Assembly (NCBI RefSeq): GCF_003751635.1
Contig: NZ_RJVI01000002.1
Coordinates: 434,001 to 498,000 of the forward strand
Length of the DNA stretch: 64,000 nt
Direction of reading: 5' to 3'
Origin: Inmirania thermothiophila
GTDB lineage: Bacteria > Pseudomonadota > Gammaproteobacteria > DSM-100275
Part shown: piece after piece, positions 1 to 8,760 of the stretch
How the letters are laid out: each line of letters starts with the position of its first letter
Position numbering within the stretch: position 1 is the stretch's first letter
Made by a program: the position numbers and the translations under genes
The notes under the pieces: model-generated
Database searches by the model: none
What the model was told of the DNA's origin: nothing
Seen by the model: only the letters and a program-made list of their open reading frames with translations

Positions 1-1
1 C

Positions 2-373
<372 letters not shown>

Positions 374-374
374 C

Positions 375-461
375 GTTGCACCACGCAACGCGCGCAGATA
401 ACGCACGGGAGATCCGAGAAAAATTCCTCAAGGCGTTGCATGCACCTCGGGGTGATGCAAC
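375..461. promoter_or_regulatory. candidate activator-binding palindromes upstream of the sigma-54 promoter
   Basis: Two inverted repeats share the same half site. One is GTTGC-N5-GCAAC at 375-389, the other GTTGCAT-N13-ATGCAAC at 435-461. They lie about 45-130 bp upstream of the GG/GC promoter element, the usual place for enhancer sites of NtrC-type activators. Assignment to the adjacent activator is inferred from position and repetition only. Confidence 0.45.
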
Positions 462-504
462 ATTGGACACATATTACATTCTAATATTTTCAGTCACTTA
501 AGCG

Positions 505-521
505 TTGGCACGCTTCCTGCC
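505..521 (+). promoter_or_regulatory. sigma-54 (RpoN) promoter
   Basis: TTGGCACGCTTCCTGCC matches the -24/-12 class, with GG at 507-508 and GC at 519-520 separated by exactly 10 bases, and the TGGCACG core intact. It lies about 70 bp upstream of the first DUF2173 start. The gene just upstream encodes a sigma-54 activator, which makes a functional promoter more likely. Confidence 0.8.
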
Positions 522-589
522 TTTCCTCCGATGCCGGCCCCGGGCCGGCCTTTGGACATCCTGTGGAAGCGACACGGAAGGAGGAAGCC

Positions 590-931
590 ATGCCGACCTT
601 GAGCAGATACGACGAGCTGCTGGCGCTGCCCGGCGCCACCGCGGCGGGCGAGTTCAGCGATACCGGCCGGCTGCTCGGCTACCAGGGCAACATCAGCGAG
701 CAGGCGGCCGAGATCGCTGCCATGATGTGCGCCGCCAACCGCCTCATGGGCAACATGCAGGCCAAGGGCTGGAGCGCCTACACCGGCCAGGGCGGCTTCT
801 ATCCCGTGCTCGGCTTCGCCGTCTCCGGAGGCCGCTATACCGCCTGCATCATGGGGCGGTACGGGGTCTTCCTGGAGACCGAGAAGGCGGATTTCGACCG
901 CACCTTCGCGACGCTTTCCCGCTACCTCTGA
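590..931 (+). CDS. DUF2173 family protein, copy 1
   Basis: A 113-residue soluble protein with no signal peptide. The start is ATG 590, preceded by AAGGAGGAAGCC. An in-frame upstream start would put the Shine-Dalgarno inside the gene. It shares with its downstream neighbour the pattern AAGEFSD.G.LL.Y.G, then an MCAAN motif, and CIMGRYGVFLE near the end, which I recognise as the DUF2173 family. The biochemical role is unknown to me. The compact alpha/beta make-up resembles small roadblock-like domains, but that is only an impression. It is the first gene after the sigma-54 promoter, so it is expected to need the neighbouring activator for expression. Confidence 0.8.
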   Translation: MPTLSRYDELLALPGATAAGEFSDTGRLLGYQGNISEQAAEIAAMMCAANRLMGNMQAKGWSAYTGQGGFYPVLGFAVSGGRYTACIMGRYGVFLETEKADFDRTFATLSRYL

Positions 932-945
932 AGGGGGACGAAGAG

Positions 946-1272
946 ATGGCCGATCTGGAGAAGCTGCTGAAGATCAAGGGCGTCTTCGCCGCCGGGGAGT
1001 TCGGCGACGACGGCACGCTGCTGGCCTATGCGGGCGAGATCACCGACGAGCAGGCGGCGATGGCGGCGCAGATGTGCGCCGCCAACAACGCCATGGCCCG
1101 CATGCAGTGCGACGGCTACACCGCGTTCTCCGGCGAGGAGTGGACGCCGCTCCAGGGCTGGGCGCTGACCGGCCCGCAGTTCTCGGTGTGCGTGATGGGC
1201 AACGTCGGCGTCTTCGTGCGCAACAGCGAGACGTCGTTCAACGAGATCTTCGCCGCTCTGCGCGCGGCCTGA
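946..1272 (+). CDS. DUF2173 family protein, copy 2
   Basis: A 108-residue paralogue of the preceding gene, 14 bp downstream and surely co-transcribed. It has the family features GVFAAGEFGDDGTLLAYAG, the MCAANNAMARMQ segment, a Trp-rich stretch (EEWTPLQGWA) that copy 1 lacks in this form, and CVMGNVGVFV followed by a conserved Phe-Asn. It looks closer to the family consensus than copy 1, so copy 1 may be the diverged partner and the two could form a heteromer. That is inference. The start is ATG 946 with an AGGGGG/GAAGAG leader. Confidence 0.8.
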   Translation: MADLEKLLKIKGVFAAGEFGDDGTLLAYAGEITDEQAAMAAQMCAANNAMARMQCDGYTAFSGEEWTPLQGWALTGPQFSVCVMGNVGVFVRNSETSFNEIFAALRAA

Positions 1273-1327
1273 ACGCCGCCGCCCGGCCCCGCCGCGGGCC
1301 GGGCGGCGGTGCAGAGGAGGATGTCCC

Positions 1328-1707
1328 ATGAACCCGTTTCTCAGCCCGGCCTGGATGGAGGCCTATCGGGAGGCCTGGAACCGCCATCCCAGCCTCCCAG
1401 GCAGCCTCCGCGACTTCAGCGCCGCCATCAAGTATTACGTGGAAGGACGCGAGGGCGAGGCGGTGGAGCTGGGGTCGAGGAGGGCAACGCCATCTCCGCC
1501 GGCCCCGCCGGGCGCGCGCGCTACGACTTCGAGATGTGGGCGACCCCCGAGCACTGGCGCCAGCTCGCCACCGGCGGCATCGGGCCGCGCGCGGCGATGA
1601 TCTCCAAGCGGCTCAAGTTCAAGGGCTCCATGATCACGGCCATGCGCTACATGAAGCCGTTCGAGGAGTCCCTGCGCCTGATGGGCGAGATCCCCACCGC
1701 CTGGTGA
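1328..1707 (+). pseudogene. SCP2-like sterol/lipid-carrier domain protein, broken by one frameshift
   Basis: The N-terminal half reads from ATG 1328 (good GAGGAGG leader) as MNPFLSPAWMEAYREAWN..., and the C-terminal half continues one frame over from about 1475 to the stop at 1707 (ending FEESLRLMGEIPTAW). Adding one G to the GGGG run at 1471-1474 restores a single 126-residue frame through ...EAVELGVEEGNA.... The joined product has the SCP2-fold pattern: a charged strand, a DFEMWATPEHW segment, then KFKGSM..AMRYMK. SCP2 proteins bind lipids or acyl-CoAs. Its place after two DUF2173 genes suggests the same operon. The break may be a homopolymer sequencing error rather than true decay. Confidence 0.7.
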
Positions 1708-1806
1708 CCCGGCGCGCGGCCGGCGCCCGGATGGGCGGCGTCCCGCCCATCCGCCCCGCGGTGCTACCCTTTCCCTCGTCACGAGACCGACCCGGGGGAG
1801 GTGGCC

Positions 1807-2367
1807 ATGGACGCCGAGATCGACTACGGACCGCTGGCGGGGCTCATCGGCACCTGGAAGGGCGAGGAGGGGCTCGACGTCGCCCCGGAGCCCGACGGGC
1901 AGGAGGAAAACCCGTTCTTCGAGACCCTCACCTTCGAGGCCGCAGGCACCGTCACCAACGCCGAACGGCAGACCCTCGCCGTGGTGCGTTATCACCAGGT
2001 GGTGCGCCGCAAGGCCGACGGCGAGGTCTTCCACGACCAGGTGGGCTACTGGATGTGGGATGCGGAGCGGGGGCTGGTGATGCAGTCCGTCGCCATCCCG
2101 CGGGCGGTGTGCCTGCTCGCCGGCGGACGCTTCGAGATCACGCCGGAGGGGGCGACGGTGATCGAGGTGCGCGCCGCACTGGACGATGCCGACTGGGGCA
2201 TCGTGCAGTCGCCCTTCATGCGCGAGCAGGCCCGGACCGTGGCCTTCGAGCACCGGGTCACGGTGCACGGCGACCGCCTGCACTACCGCGAGACCACGCA
2301 CCTGGCGATCTACGGCCGGCGCTTCGAGCACACGGACGAGAGCCGGCTGCGGCGCGTCTCAGGCTGA
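1807..2367 (+). CDS. nitrobindin-like beta-barrel protein (THAP4/DUF1794 type)
   Basis: About 186 residues. The start is ATG 1807 with GGGGGAG seven to twelve bases upstream; a GTG six bases earlier is less well placed. It begins with the family signature PLAGLIGTWKGEEGLD, has the inserted DGQEENPFFETLTFE strand, and ends with HLAIYGRRFEHTDESRLRR, as in heme-binding nitrobindin-type ten-stranded barrels. Bacterial and plant nitrobindins bind ferric haem through a C-terminal His and handle NO or peroxynitrite. The His in THLAIYG or RFEHTDE may serve here. Other members of the fold bind lipids, so haem binding is not certain. The stop overlaps the convergent yaiI-like gene by 9 bp. Confidence 0.65.
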   Translation: MDAEIDYGPLAGLIGTWKGEEGLDVAPEPDGQEENPFFETLTFEAAGTVTNAERQTLAVVRYHQVVRRKADGEVFHDQVGYWMWDAERGLVMQSVAIPRAVCLLAGGRFEITPEGATVIEVRAALDDADWGIVQSPFMREQARTVAFEHRVTVHGDRLHYRETTHLAIYGRRFEHTDESRLRRVSG

Positions 2368-2805
2368 GCGGCGGGCGAGCCAGCGGTCCAGGGCGGCGGC
2401 GAAGGCCTGGCGCTCCCGCCGCCCGGGGGCGCTGCCGCCGCCGCGGATCGTGCCCTGCTCGCGCAGGCCCGCAAGGAGGTCGCGGGTGGCCAGGCGCTCG
2501 CCGATGTTGTCCTCGGTGTAGAGGGTCCCGCGGGGATCGAGGGCAAGCGCGCCCCGGGCCACGGCCTGCGCCGCCAGCGGGATGTCGGCGGTGACCACGA
2601 GATCGCCCGGCTGCACGGAGGCGGCGATGTGGCGGTCGGCGGCGTCGGGGCCGCCCGGCACCACCACCATCTCCACCCCCCGCGGCAGGCGCAGGGGGCG
2701 GTTGGCGACGAAGACCAGCGCCACCCCGCTGCGCACCGCCGCCCGCAGCAGGATCTCCCGGATCGGCGCCGGGCAGGCGTCGGCATCGACGTGGATCGCG
2801 GACAT
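2359..2805 (-). CDS. yaiI: UPF0178 / YaiI family protein
   Basis: 148 residues, starting at the ATG at 2805 after a GGAAGGGAGG leader. The N-terminus [16 protein letters not shown] is diagnostic of the YaiI/UPF0178 (DUF188) family, followed by [10 protein letters not shown] and the [16 protein letters not shown] segment. The fold is PIN-like with conserved acidic residues (D7, D9, and the D of TADIPLA), which hints at a nuclease, but no activity is established. It converges on the preceding gene with a 9-bp overlap. It lies divergent from dnaE2, so the intergenic LexA box could in principle act on both. Confidence 0.85.
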   Translation of the reverse strand: MSAIHVDADACPAPIREILLRAAVRSGVALVFVANRPLRLPRGVEMVVVPGGPDAADRHIAASVQPGDLVVTADIPLAAQAVARGALALDPRGTLYTEDNIGERLATRDLLAGLREQGTIRGGGSAPGRRERQAFAAALDRWLARRSA

Positions 2806-2887
2806 CCCGACCTCCCTTCCGCCCCGCCGACGTTAGCCCCCCGCCGGCACAGGCACAAGGGCGCGGGCTTGCCCTCTCCGCCCGATG

Positions 2888-2905
2888 CCTGTTCAAATGA
2901 ACAGG
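2888..2905. promoter_or_regulatory. LexA (SOS) box upstream of dnaE2
   Basis: A perfect palindrome CCTGTTCA-AA-TGAACAGG. It contains CTGT-N8-ACAG (2889-2904), the core of the gamma/betaproteobacterial LexA operator. It lies 23 bp before the GTG start of dnaE2, a gene that is SOS-induced wherever studied. Position and symmetry together make this a strong call. The yaiI-like gene on the other side is 82 bp away. Confidence 0.8.
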
Positions 2906-2928
2906 TTCCACCCCGTCCGGGAGCGGTC

Positions 2929-5900
2929 GTGGCCCCGCCCTACGCCGAGCTGCACTGCCTCAGCAACTTCACCTTCCTGCGCGGCGCCTCCCATCCGGAG
3001 GAGCTGGTGGCGCGCGCCGCGGCGCTGGGCTACGCGGCGCTGGCGATCACCGACGAGTGCTCCCTGGCCGGAGTGGTGCGGGCGCACCGGGCCGCCCGCG
3101 AGCACGGGCTGCACCTGATCGTCGGCAGCGAGATTGCCCTCGAGGACGGCCCGAGCCTGGTCATCCTGGCCACCGATCGCGCAGGCTACGGCCGTCTCTC
3201 GGCCCTCGTCACCCGCGGCCGGCGCCGCGCCCCCAAGGGCCGCTACCGCCTCGCCCGCGCCGACCTCGCCGACGGCCTGCCGGGCTGCCTCGTCCTGCTG
3301 CTGCCGGAGGATCCGCCCGAGCCGGAGCACGCGGCGTGGGTGGCCGCCACCTTCCCGGGCAGGGCCTGGATCGCGGTGGAGCTCCACCTGGGCGGCGACG
3401 ACGCGGCACGCCTCGCCGCCCTCCAGCGGCTGGGCACCGCGGCCGGCCTGCCGCTGGTGGCCGCCGGCGGCGCGATCATGCACGTGCGCGCCCGCCGCGC
3501 GCTGGCCGACGCCCTCACCGCCATCCGGCTGCGCCGGCCGCTGCCGGAGCTCGGCCATGCCCTCGCCCCCAACGGCGAGCGCCACCTGCGCCGCCGCGAG
3601 GTCCTCGCCCGGCTCTATCCGGCGCCCCTGCTGGCCGAGACCGTGCGCATCGCCGCCCGCTGCCGCTTCTCCCTCGATGCGCTGCGCTACGAGTACCCCG
3701 AGGAGCTGGTGCCGCCGGGCGAGACGCCCTCGCGCCACCTCGCCCGCCTGACCTGGGCGGGCGCCCGCCGGCGCTGGCCCGACGGCATCCCCGAGCGGGT
3801 GCGGCGGCAGATCGAGCACGAGCTCGCCCTCATCGCCGAGCTCCGCTACGAGCCCTACTTCCTCACCGTCCACGACATCGTCCGCTTCGCCCGCGGCCGC
3901 GGCATCCTCTGCCAGGGACGCGGCTCGGCGGCCAACTCGGCGGTCTGCTACTGCCTCGGCATCACCGAGGTGGACCCGGCGCGCATGGAGACGCTGTTCG
4001 AGCGCTTCGTCTCGCGCGAGCGCGACGAGCCCCCCGACATCGACGTGGACTTCGAGCACGAGCGGCGCGAGGAGGTGATCCAGTACATCTACCGCAAGTA
4101 CGGCCGCGACCGGGCCGCGCTCGCCGCCTCCGTCATCACCTACCGCCCGCGCAGCGCCGTGCGCGACCTCGGCTTCGCCCTCGGCATCGACCGCGCCCAG
4201 ATCGACCGCCTCGCGAAGAACCTCGCCTGGTGGGACCGGGGCCGCGGGATGACGGCCCGCATCGCCGAGGTGGGCCTCGACCCCGCAAGCCCCGTGCTGC
4301 GCCGGCTGCTGGCCCTGGTGGACGAGCTGGTGGGCTTCCCCCGGCACCTCTCCCAGCACGTGGGCGGCTTCGTCATCTCCCGCGGCCCGCTCCCGGAGCT
4401 GGTCCCGGTGGAGAACGCCGCCATGCCGCAGCGCACCGTCATCCAGTGGGACAAGGACGACCTCGACGCCCTCGGGCTGCTCAAGGTGGACGTCCTCGCC
4501 CTCGGCATGCTCACCGCCCTGCGCAAGACCCTGGCGCTCACCGCGGCGCGCGGCGGACCGGCGCGGCTCGAGGACATCCCCCCGGAGGACCCCGCCACCT
4601 ACGAGATGATCGCCCGCGCCGACACCGTGGGCGTGTTCCAGATCGAGTCCCGCGCCCAGATGGCGATGCTGCCCCGGCTGCGACCGCGCTGCTTCTACGA
4701 CCTCGTGATCCAGATCGCCATCGTCCGTCCGGGCCCGATCCAGGGCGACATGGTCCACCCCTACCTGCGGCGCCGGCAGGGACTGGAGCCGGTGGACTAC
4801 CCCTCGGAGGCGGTGCGCCGGGTGCTGGGGCGCACCCTCGGCGTGCCCATCTTCCAGGAGCAGGTGATCCGGCTCGCCATGGTGGCCGCGGGCTTCAGCG
4901 CCGGCGAGGCCGACCGGCTGCGCCGGGCGATGGCGGCCTGGCGGCGCAAGGGCGAGCTCGCCCCCTTCCGCGAGCGGCTGCTCGCCGGCATGCGCGAGCG
5001 CGGCTACGCGCCGGAGTTCGCCGAGCGCATCTTCCGCCAGATCCAGGGCTTCGGCGAGTACGGCTTCCCCGAGTCCCACGCCGCGAGCTTCGCCCTGCTC
5101 GCCTACGCCTCCGCCTGGCTCAAGCGCCATCACCCCGCGGCCTTCTTCTGCGCCCTCCTCAACAGCCAGCCCATGGGCTTCTACGCCCCCGCCCAGCTCG
5201 TGCGCGACGCCCGCCGCCACGGCGTCGAGGTCCGCCCGGTGGACGTCACCGCCAGCCATTGGGACTGCACCCTGGAGGACCCCCCCGCGCCGGAGGAAAG
5301 GGCGGAGCAGAACCCCACCCTCCCGGCGCCGGAGGAAAGGGCGGAGCACAGCCCCGTCCTCCCCGCATCGCAGGGAGCGTCAGGGAGGGGCACCTCCCTC
5401 CCCGCCCCACGAGGAGGATCGGAGAAGGGCACCCCCCTCCCCGCATCGCGGGGAGGGCCAGGGAGGGGCTTCCCCCTCCCCGCATCGCGGGGAGGGACGG
5501 GGAGGGGCCAACCTCAGAACCAGCACCGTTCCTTCGCCCCCCTCCCCGCATCGCGGGGAGGGACGGGGAGGGGCCCAGCGCTCCGCCTCGGCCTGCGCCT
5601 GGTCAAGGGCCTCGGCGAGGCCGCCGCCCGCCGCATCGAGGCCGCCCGCGCCGAGGCCCCCTTCACCGACGTCGACGACCTCGCCCGCCGCGCCCGCCTC
5701 GACCGCCGGGCCCTCGCGGCCCTGGCCGAGGCCGACGCCCTGCGCCGCCTCGCAGGCCACCGCCGCCGCGCCCGCTGGCAGATCCTGGGCGCCGACCCCG
5801 ACGCCCCCCCCATGGCGCCGCCTCGGGCGACGCCCCCGCCCCCCCTCGCCCCCGCCCCCGAGGGCGAGGAGATCGTGGCCGACTACGCCGCCACCGGCCT

Positions 5901-6276
5901 CAGCCTGCGCCGCCACCCCCTGGCCCTGCTGCGGGGACGGCTGCGCCGGCTCGGCTGGCGCCGCACCGCCGCCCTCGCCCTCCTCCGCGACGGCGACCCG
6001 GCCCGCATCGCCGGCCTCGTGGTCACCCGCCAGCGCCCCGGCTCGGCCTCCGGCGTCGTCTTCCTCACCCTCGAGGACGAGAGCGGGCAGGCCAACGTCA
6101 TCCTCCGGCCGCGGCTCGTCGAGCGCGAGCGCCGCGCCGTGCTCGGCGCCCGGCTCCTCGCCGTCTCCGGCAAGATCCAGCGCGAGGGCGAGGTCGTCCA
6201 CCTGCTGGCACGCCGCATCGAGGACCTCTCCCCCCTCCTCGGCGCCCTGCCCGTGGCCTCGCGGGACTTCCACTGA
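2929..6276 (+). CDS. dnaE2: error-prone DNA polymerase III alpha subunit DnaE2 (ImuC)
   Basis: 1115 residues from GTG 2929, chosen because it sits behind GGGAG and gives the family N-terminus [18 protein letters not shown] of the PHP domain. The polymerase palm carries [13 protein letters not shown] with the catalytic aspartates, then the [11 protein letters not shown]-type motif (here [18 protein letters not shown]), and an OB domain near the C-terminus. DnaE2 does lesion bypass as the polymerase of the ImuA-ImuB-DnaE2 mutasome. Here imuA and imuB are not adjacent, which is unusual. Residues about 785-883 are an extra Pro/Arg/Gly segment made by 13-residue repeats (see 5281-5577). Without it the length is about 1016, close to normal. 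A LexA box precedes it. Confidence 0.93.
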   Translation: MAPPYAELHCLSNFTFLRGASHPEELVARAAALGYAALAITDECSLAGVVRAHRAAREHGLHLIVGSEIALEDGPSLVILATDRAGYGRLSALVTRGRRRAPKGRYRLARADLADGLPGCLVLLLPEDPPEPEHAAWVAATFPGRAWIAVELHLGGDDAARLAALQRLGTAAGLPLVAAGGAIMHVRARRALADALTAIRLRRPLPELGHALAPNGERHLRRREVLARLYPAPLLAETVRIAARCRFSLDALRYEYPEELVPPGETPSRHLARLTWAGARRRWPDGIPERVRRQIEHELALIAELRYEPYFLTVHDIVRFARGRGILCQGRGSAANSAVCYCLGITEVDPARMETLFERFVSRERDEPPDIDVDFEHERREEVIQYIYRKYGRDRAALAASVITYRPRSAVRDLGFALGIDRAQIDRLAKNLAWWDRGRGMTARIAEVGLDPASPVLRRLLALVDELVGFPRHLSQHVGGFVISRGPLPELVPVENAAMPQRTVIQWDKDDLDALGLLKVDVLALGMLTALRKTLALTAARGGPARLEDIPPEDPATYEMIARADTVGVFQIESRAQMAMLPRLRPRCFYDLVIQIAIVRPGPIQGDMVHPYLRRRQGLEPVDYPSEAVRRVLGRTLGVPIFQEQVIRLAMVAAGFSAGEADRLRRAMAAWRRKGELAPFRERLLAGMRERGYAPEFAERIFRQIQGFGEYGFPESHAASFALLAYASAWLKRHHPAAFFCALLNSQPMGFYAPAQLVRDARRHGVEVRPVDVTASHWDCTLEDPPAPEERAEQNPTLPAPEERAEHSPVLPASQGASGRGTSLPAPRGGSEKGTPLPASRGGPGRGFPLPASRGGTGRGQPQNQHRSFAPLPASRGGTGRGPALRLGLRLVKGLGEAAARRIEAARAEAPFTDVDDLARRARLDRRALAALAEADALRRLAGHRRRARWQILGADPDAPPMAPPRATPPPPLAPAPEGEEIVADYAATGLSLRRHPLALLRGRLRRLGWRRTAALALLRDGDPARIAGLVVTRQRPGSASGVVFLTLEDESGQANVILRPRLVERERRAVLGARLLAVSGKIQREGEVVHLLARRIEDLSPLLGALPVASRDFH
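5281..5577 (+). repeat. in-frame 39-bp palindromic repeat array inside dnaE2
   Basis: Seven related units with 39-bp (13-codon) spacing. First come two copies of [10 protein letters not shown], then four tandem copies of the type [13 protein letters not shown], then a 9-residue unique spacer and one more copy. The best units contain CCCTCCCCGC-ATC-GCGGGGAGGG, a perfect hairpin with 10-bp arms (for example 5435-5457). Such elements are typical of intergenic repeats in GC-rich proteobacteria. Here the reading frame stays open through all of them. They separate the DnaE2 segment WDCTLED from [11 protein letters not shown], which are near neighbours in ordinary family members. The array is an insertion of 99 codons. 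Confidence 0.85.
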
Positions 6277-6344
6277 CCGCACCGCGGAGATGGCAGAATG
6301 CCCCGGCGGGCATGGTGCCCGCCTGTGATGCACGGGACGCCCCC

Positions 6345-7640
6345 ATGAACGCCGACGACCTCGCCTTCGACCGCGAACACCTCTGGCACCCCTACGCCAC
6401 CATGACCGACCCGCCGCCGGTCTACCCCGTGGTGGCGGCCGAGGGGGTGCGGCTGCGCCTCGCCGACGGGCGCGAGCTCATCGACGGCATGGCCTCGTGG
6501 TGGTGCGTGATCCACGGCTACCGCCACCCGGTCCTCGACGCCGCCCTGCGCGAGCAGCTCGAGGCCATGGCGCACGTCATGTTCGGCGGCATCACCCACC
6601 CGCCCGCGGTCGCCCTCGGGCGGCGCCTGGTGGAGATCACGCCCGCGCCCCTGACCCGCGTCTTCTTCGCCGACTCGGGCTCGGTGGCGGTGGAGGTGGC
6701 GATCAAGATGGCGCTGCAGTACTGGATCGGGCGGGGCGAGCCGCGCCGGCGCCGCCTCCTCACCATCCGCGGCGGCTACCACGGCGACACCTTCGCCGCC
6801 ATGTCCGTGTGCGATCCCGTCACCGGCATGCATCACCTCTTCCGCGGCGTGCTCCCGCAGCAGCTCTTCGCCCCCCGGCCGCGCTCGCGCTTCGACGGCC
6901 CCTGGGACGAGGCGGACGTCGCGCCCCTGGCCGAACTGCTGGCGCGCCACGGCGGGGAGATCGCCGCCTTGATCCTCGAGCCCGTGGTGCAGGGGGCGGG
7001 CGGGATGTGGTTCTACCACCCGGCCTATCTGCGGGCGGTGCGGCGGCTGTGCGACGAGCACGGCGTGCTCCTCATCGCCGACGAGATCGCCACCGGCTTC
7101 GGCCGCACCGGGCGGCTCTTCGCCTGCGAGCACGCCGGCGTCAGCCCCGACATCCTCTGCCTCGGCAAGGCCCTCACCGGCGGCTACATGACCCTCGCCG
7201 CGGTGCTCGCCACCGACGAGGTGGCGCGTGGGACCTCGGCCGGCGAGGCCGGCTGCCTCATGCACGGCCCCACCTTCATGGCCAATCCCCTCGCCTGCGC
7301 CGTCGCCCGCGCCAGCATCGACCTGCTGCTGGGCCAGGACTGGCGCGGGCGCATCGCCGCCATTGAGACGGGGCTGCGCGAGGGCCTCGCCCCGGCGCGG
7401 GAGATCCCGGGGGTGGCGGACGTGCGCGTGCTCGGCGCCATCGGGGTCGTGGAGATGGTGGAGCCGGTGGACGTGCCCGCCCTGCAGGCGCGGCTGGTGG
7501 AGGCGGGGGTGTGGCTCCGTCCCTTCGGGCGGCTGGTCTACATGATGCCGCCCTACGTGATCGCGGACGACGATCTCGCCACCCTCACCGCCGCCACCTG
7601 CCGCGTGCTCGCGGCCTATGCGTCGTCGATGAGCTCGTAG
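6345..7640 (+). CDS. bioA: adenosylmethionine-8-amino-7-oxononanoate aminotransferase
   Basis: 431 residues, a normal length for BioA. It makes 7,8-diaminopelargonate from KAPA with S-adenosylmethionine as amino donor and PLP as cofactor, the antepenultimate step of biotin synthesis in the cytoplasm. Visible features are HLWHPYATM near the N-terminus, the substrate-pocket segment [35 protein letters not shown], the [11 protein letters not shown] motif and the PLP lysine in [10 protein letters not shown]. The start is ATG 6345. No other bio genes are nearby. Its last 25 bp overlap the convergent gene at 7616-8677. Confidence 0.95.
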   Translation: MNADDLAFDREHLWHPYATMTDPPPVYPVVAAEGVRLRLADGRELIDGMASWWCVIHGYRHPVLDAALREQLEAMAHVMFGGITHPPAVALGRRLVEITPAPLTRVFFADSGSVAVEVAIKMALQYWIGRGEPRRRRLLTIRGGYHGDTFAAMSVCDPVTGMHHLFRGVLPQQLFAPRPRSRFDGPWDEADVAPLAELLARHGGEIAALILEPVVQGAGGMWFYHPAYLRAVRRLCDEHGVLLIADEIATGFGRTGRLFACEHAGVSPDILCLGKALTGGYMTLAAVLATDEVARGTSAGEAGCLMHGPTFMANPLACAVARASIDLLLGQDWRGRIAAIETGLREGLAPAREIPGVADVRVLGAIGVVEMVEPVDVPALQARLVEAGVWLRPFGRLVYMMPPYVIADDDLATLTAATCRVLAAYASSMSS

Positions 7641-8677
7641 TCGATGCTGATGCGGTCGCCGGCCACCGGCCGGAAGCGCTCGTCGGCGTAGCGCACGTGC
7701 TCGGGGTGGTCGCGATAGGTGGTGATCACGGGCTCGCCGGCGAAGCGCACCAGCCAACAGTAGCGGTAGCGGGCATCCGCGCGCAGGGCGCGTCCCGTGA
7801 CCACGCGCCGCACGCCCGGGATCGACCCCAGCACCCGCCGGCCTTCGGCCATGCGCGCCAGCGCCTCCGCCTCGTCGATGCCCTCGACGTTGTAGACGAT
7901 GAGGTGCTCCACCTCGCGCCAGGGGCGGCAGGCGGCGCGCGCGTCCGCCGCCCGCCCCGCGGCCCCCAGGGCCTCGCAGCGGCGGCGCACCTCCGCGGCC
8001 ACGGCGGCGCGCCCGGCCGCAAGCGCCGCGGCCTCGTCGAGGGCGGCGCCGCCCGCCACCGCGGCCGCACCGCCCGCGACGAGGGCACGCAGCACGTCGG
8101 CGCCGGGCGGGTCCTCGACCTCCACCACCAGCGGCACCGGCACCGCCGCGGCGACCGCCTCCAGCGAGGCCGGATCCGGGACGCGCCCTGGCGCCGGGGC
8201 GAGCACCAGGGCGTCGACCCCGGTCTCGGCCACGAAGCGGGCCGCCGCCTCGGGATCGGCCGTCCCGGCGGGCCAGGCGCCCTCCACCGCGACGCCGGTG
8301 GCCCGCGCCAGCGCCACCACCTCGCGGACGCGGGCGCGGTCCCCCGCCGGGGCCGGCGCCGCGGCGTCGAGCGCGATGCCGCCGCAGCCGAGGGCCACGG
8401 CACGCCGGGCGGCCTCGACGCCGCTTGCGCGGCGCCAGCGGATCGCCACCGGCACCGAGGCCCGCCGCGCCGCCGCCACCATCGCCGGCAGCAGCAACGC
8501 CGGGTCCACGAGCTCGGCATCCGGCTCCGCCAGACCCAGGATCACCGGCGCGGCGGCCTCCTCGGCGCCCGCCATGACGCCCTCCAGGGAGGCGAGCCCG
8601 CGCACGTCGAAGACCCCCACCGCATAGCCCGCCCCCCGCGCGTGGCGGAGCAGGTCGCCAAGGTGAACCCGTGCCAT
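7616..8677 (-). CDS. degenerate class II aldolase-like domain fused to a Dabb domain
   Basis: 353 residues. The start at 8677 follows GGAGGGAGGAGCG. Residues 1-215 follow the class II fructose-bisphosphate/tagatose aldolase pattern: an [10 protein letters not shown] start, [30 protein letters not shown] and [20 protein letters not shown]. Every metal or catalytic position appears lost: the HLDH motif is replaced by IRWRR (79-83), the HG motif by APAPG (160-164) and the HGGSG motif by EVEDPPG (186-192). Residues 255-353 match the stress-responsive Dabb barrel ([11 protein letters not shown]..., CWLVRFAG..., [14 protein letters not shown]). I do not know the function. It looks like a binding or scaffold protein. 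It is convergent with bioA, overlapping 25 bp. Confidence 0.7.
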   Translation of the reverse strand: MARVHLGDLLRHARGAGYAVGVFDVRGLASLEGVMAGAEEAAAPVILGLAEPDAELVDPALLLPAMVAAARRASVPVAIRWRRASGVEAARRAVALGCGGIALDAAAPAPAGDRARVREVVALARATGVAVEGAWPAGTADPEAAARFVAETGVDALVLAPAPGRVPDPASLEAVAAAVPVPLVVEVEDPPGADVLRALVAGGAAAVAGGAALDEAAALAAGRAAVAAEVRRRCEALGAAGRAADARAACRPWREVEHLIVYNVEGIDEAEALARMAEGRRVLGSIPGVRRVVTGRALRADARYRYCWLVRFAGEPVITTYRDHPEHVRYADERFRPVAGDRISIDYELIDDA

Positions 8678-8760
8678 CGGTCGCTCCTCCCTCCTCGTGA
8701 CCGGTCGGGATGATGCCGCCGCCGATGACGGCGGTCCAGCGCCGCCGCTAAGATCGGCCC

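Noticed and set aside
5281-5577. CRISPR array
   Set aside because: Units are imperfect, 39 bp with no unique spacers except one, and remain an open coding frame inside dnaE2. No cas genes are present.
7616-8677. Calling the protein a fructose-bisphosphate aldolase
   Set aside because: All recognisable metal-binding and catalytic motifs are missing.
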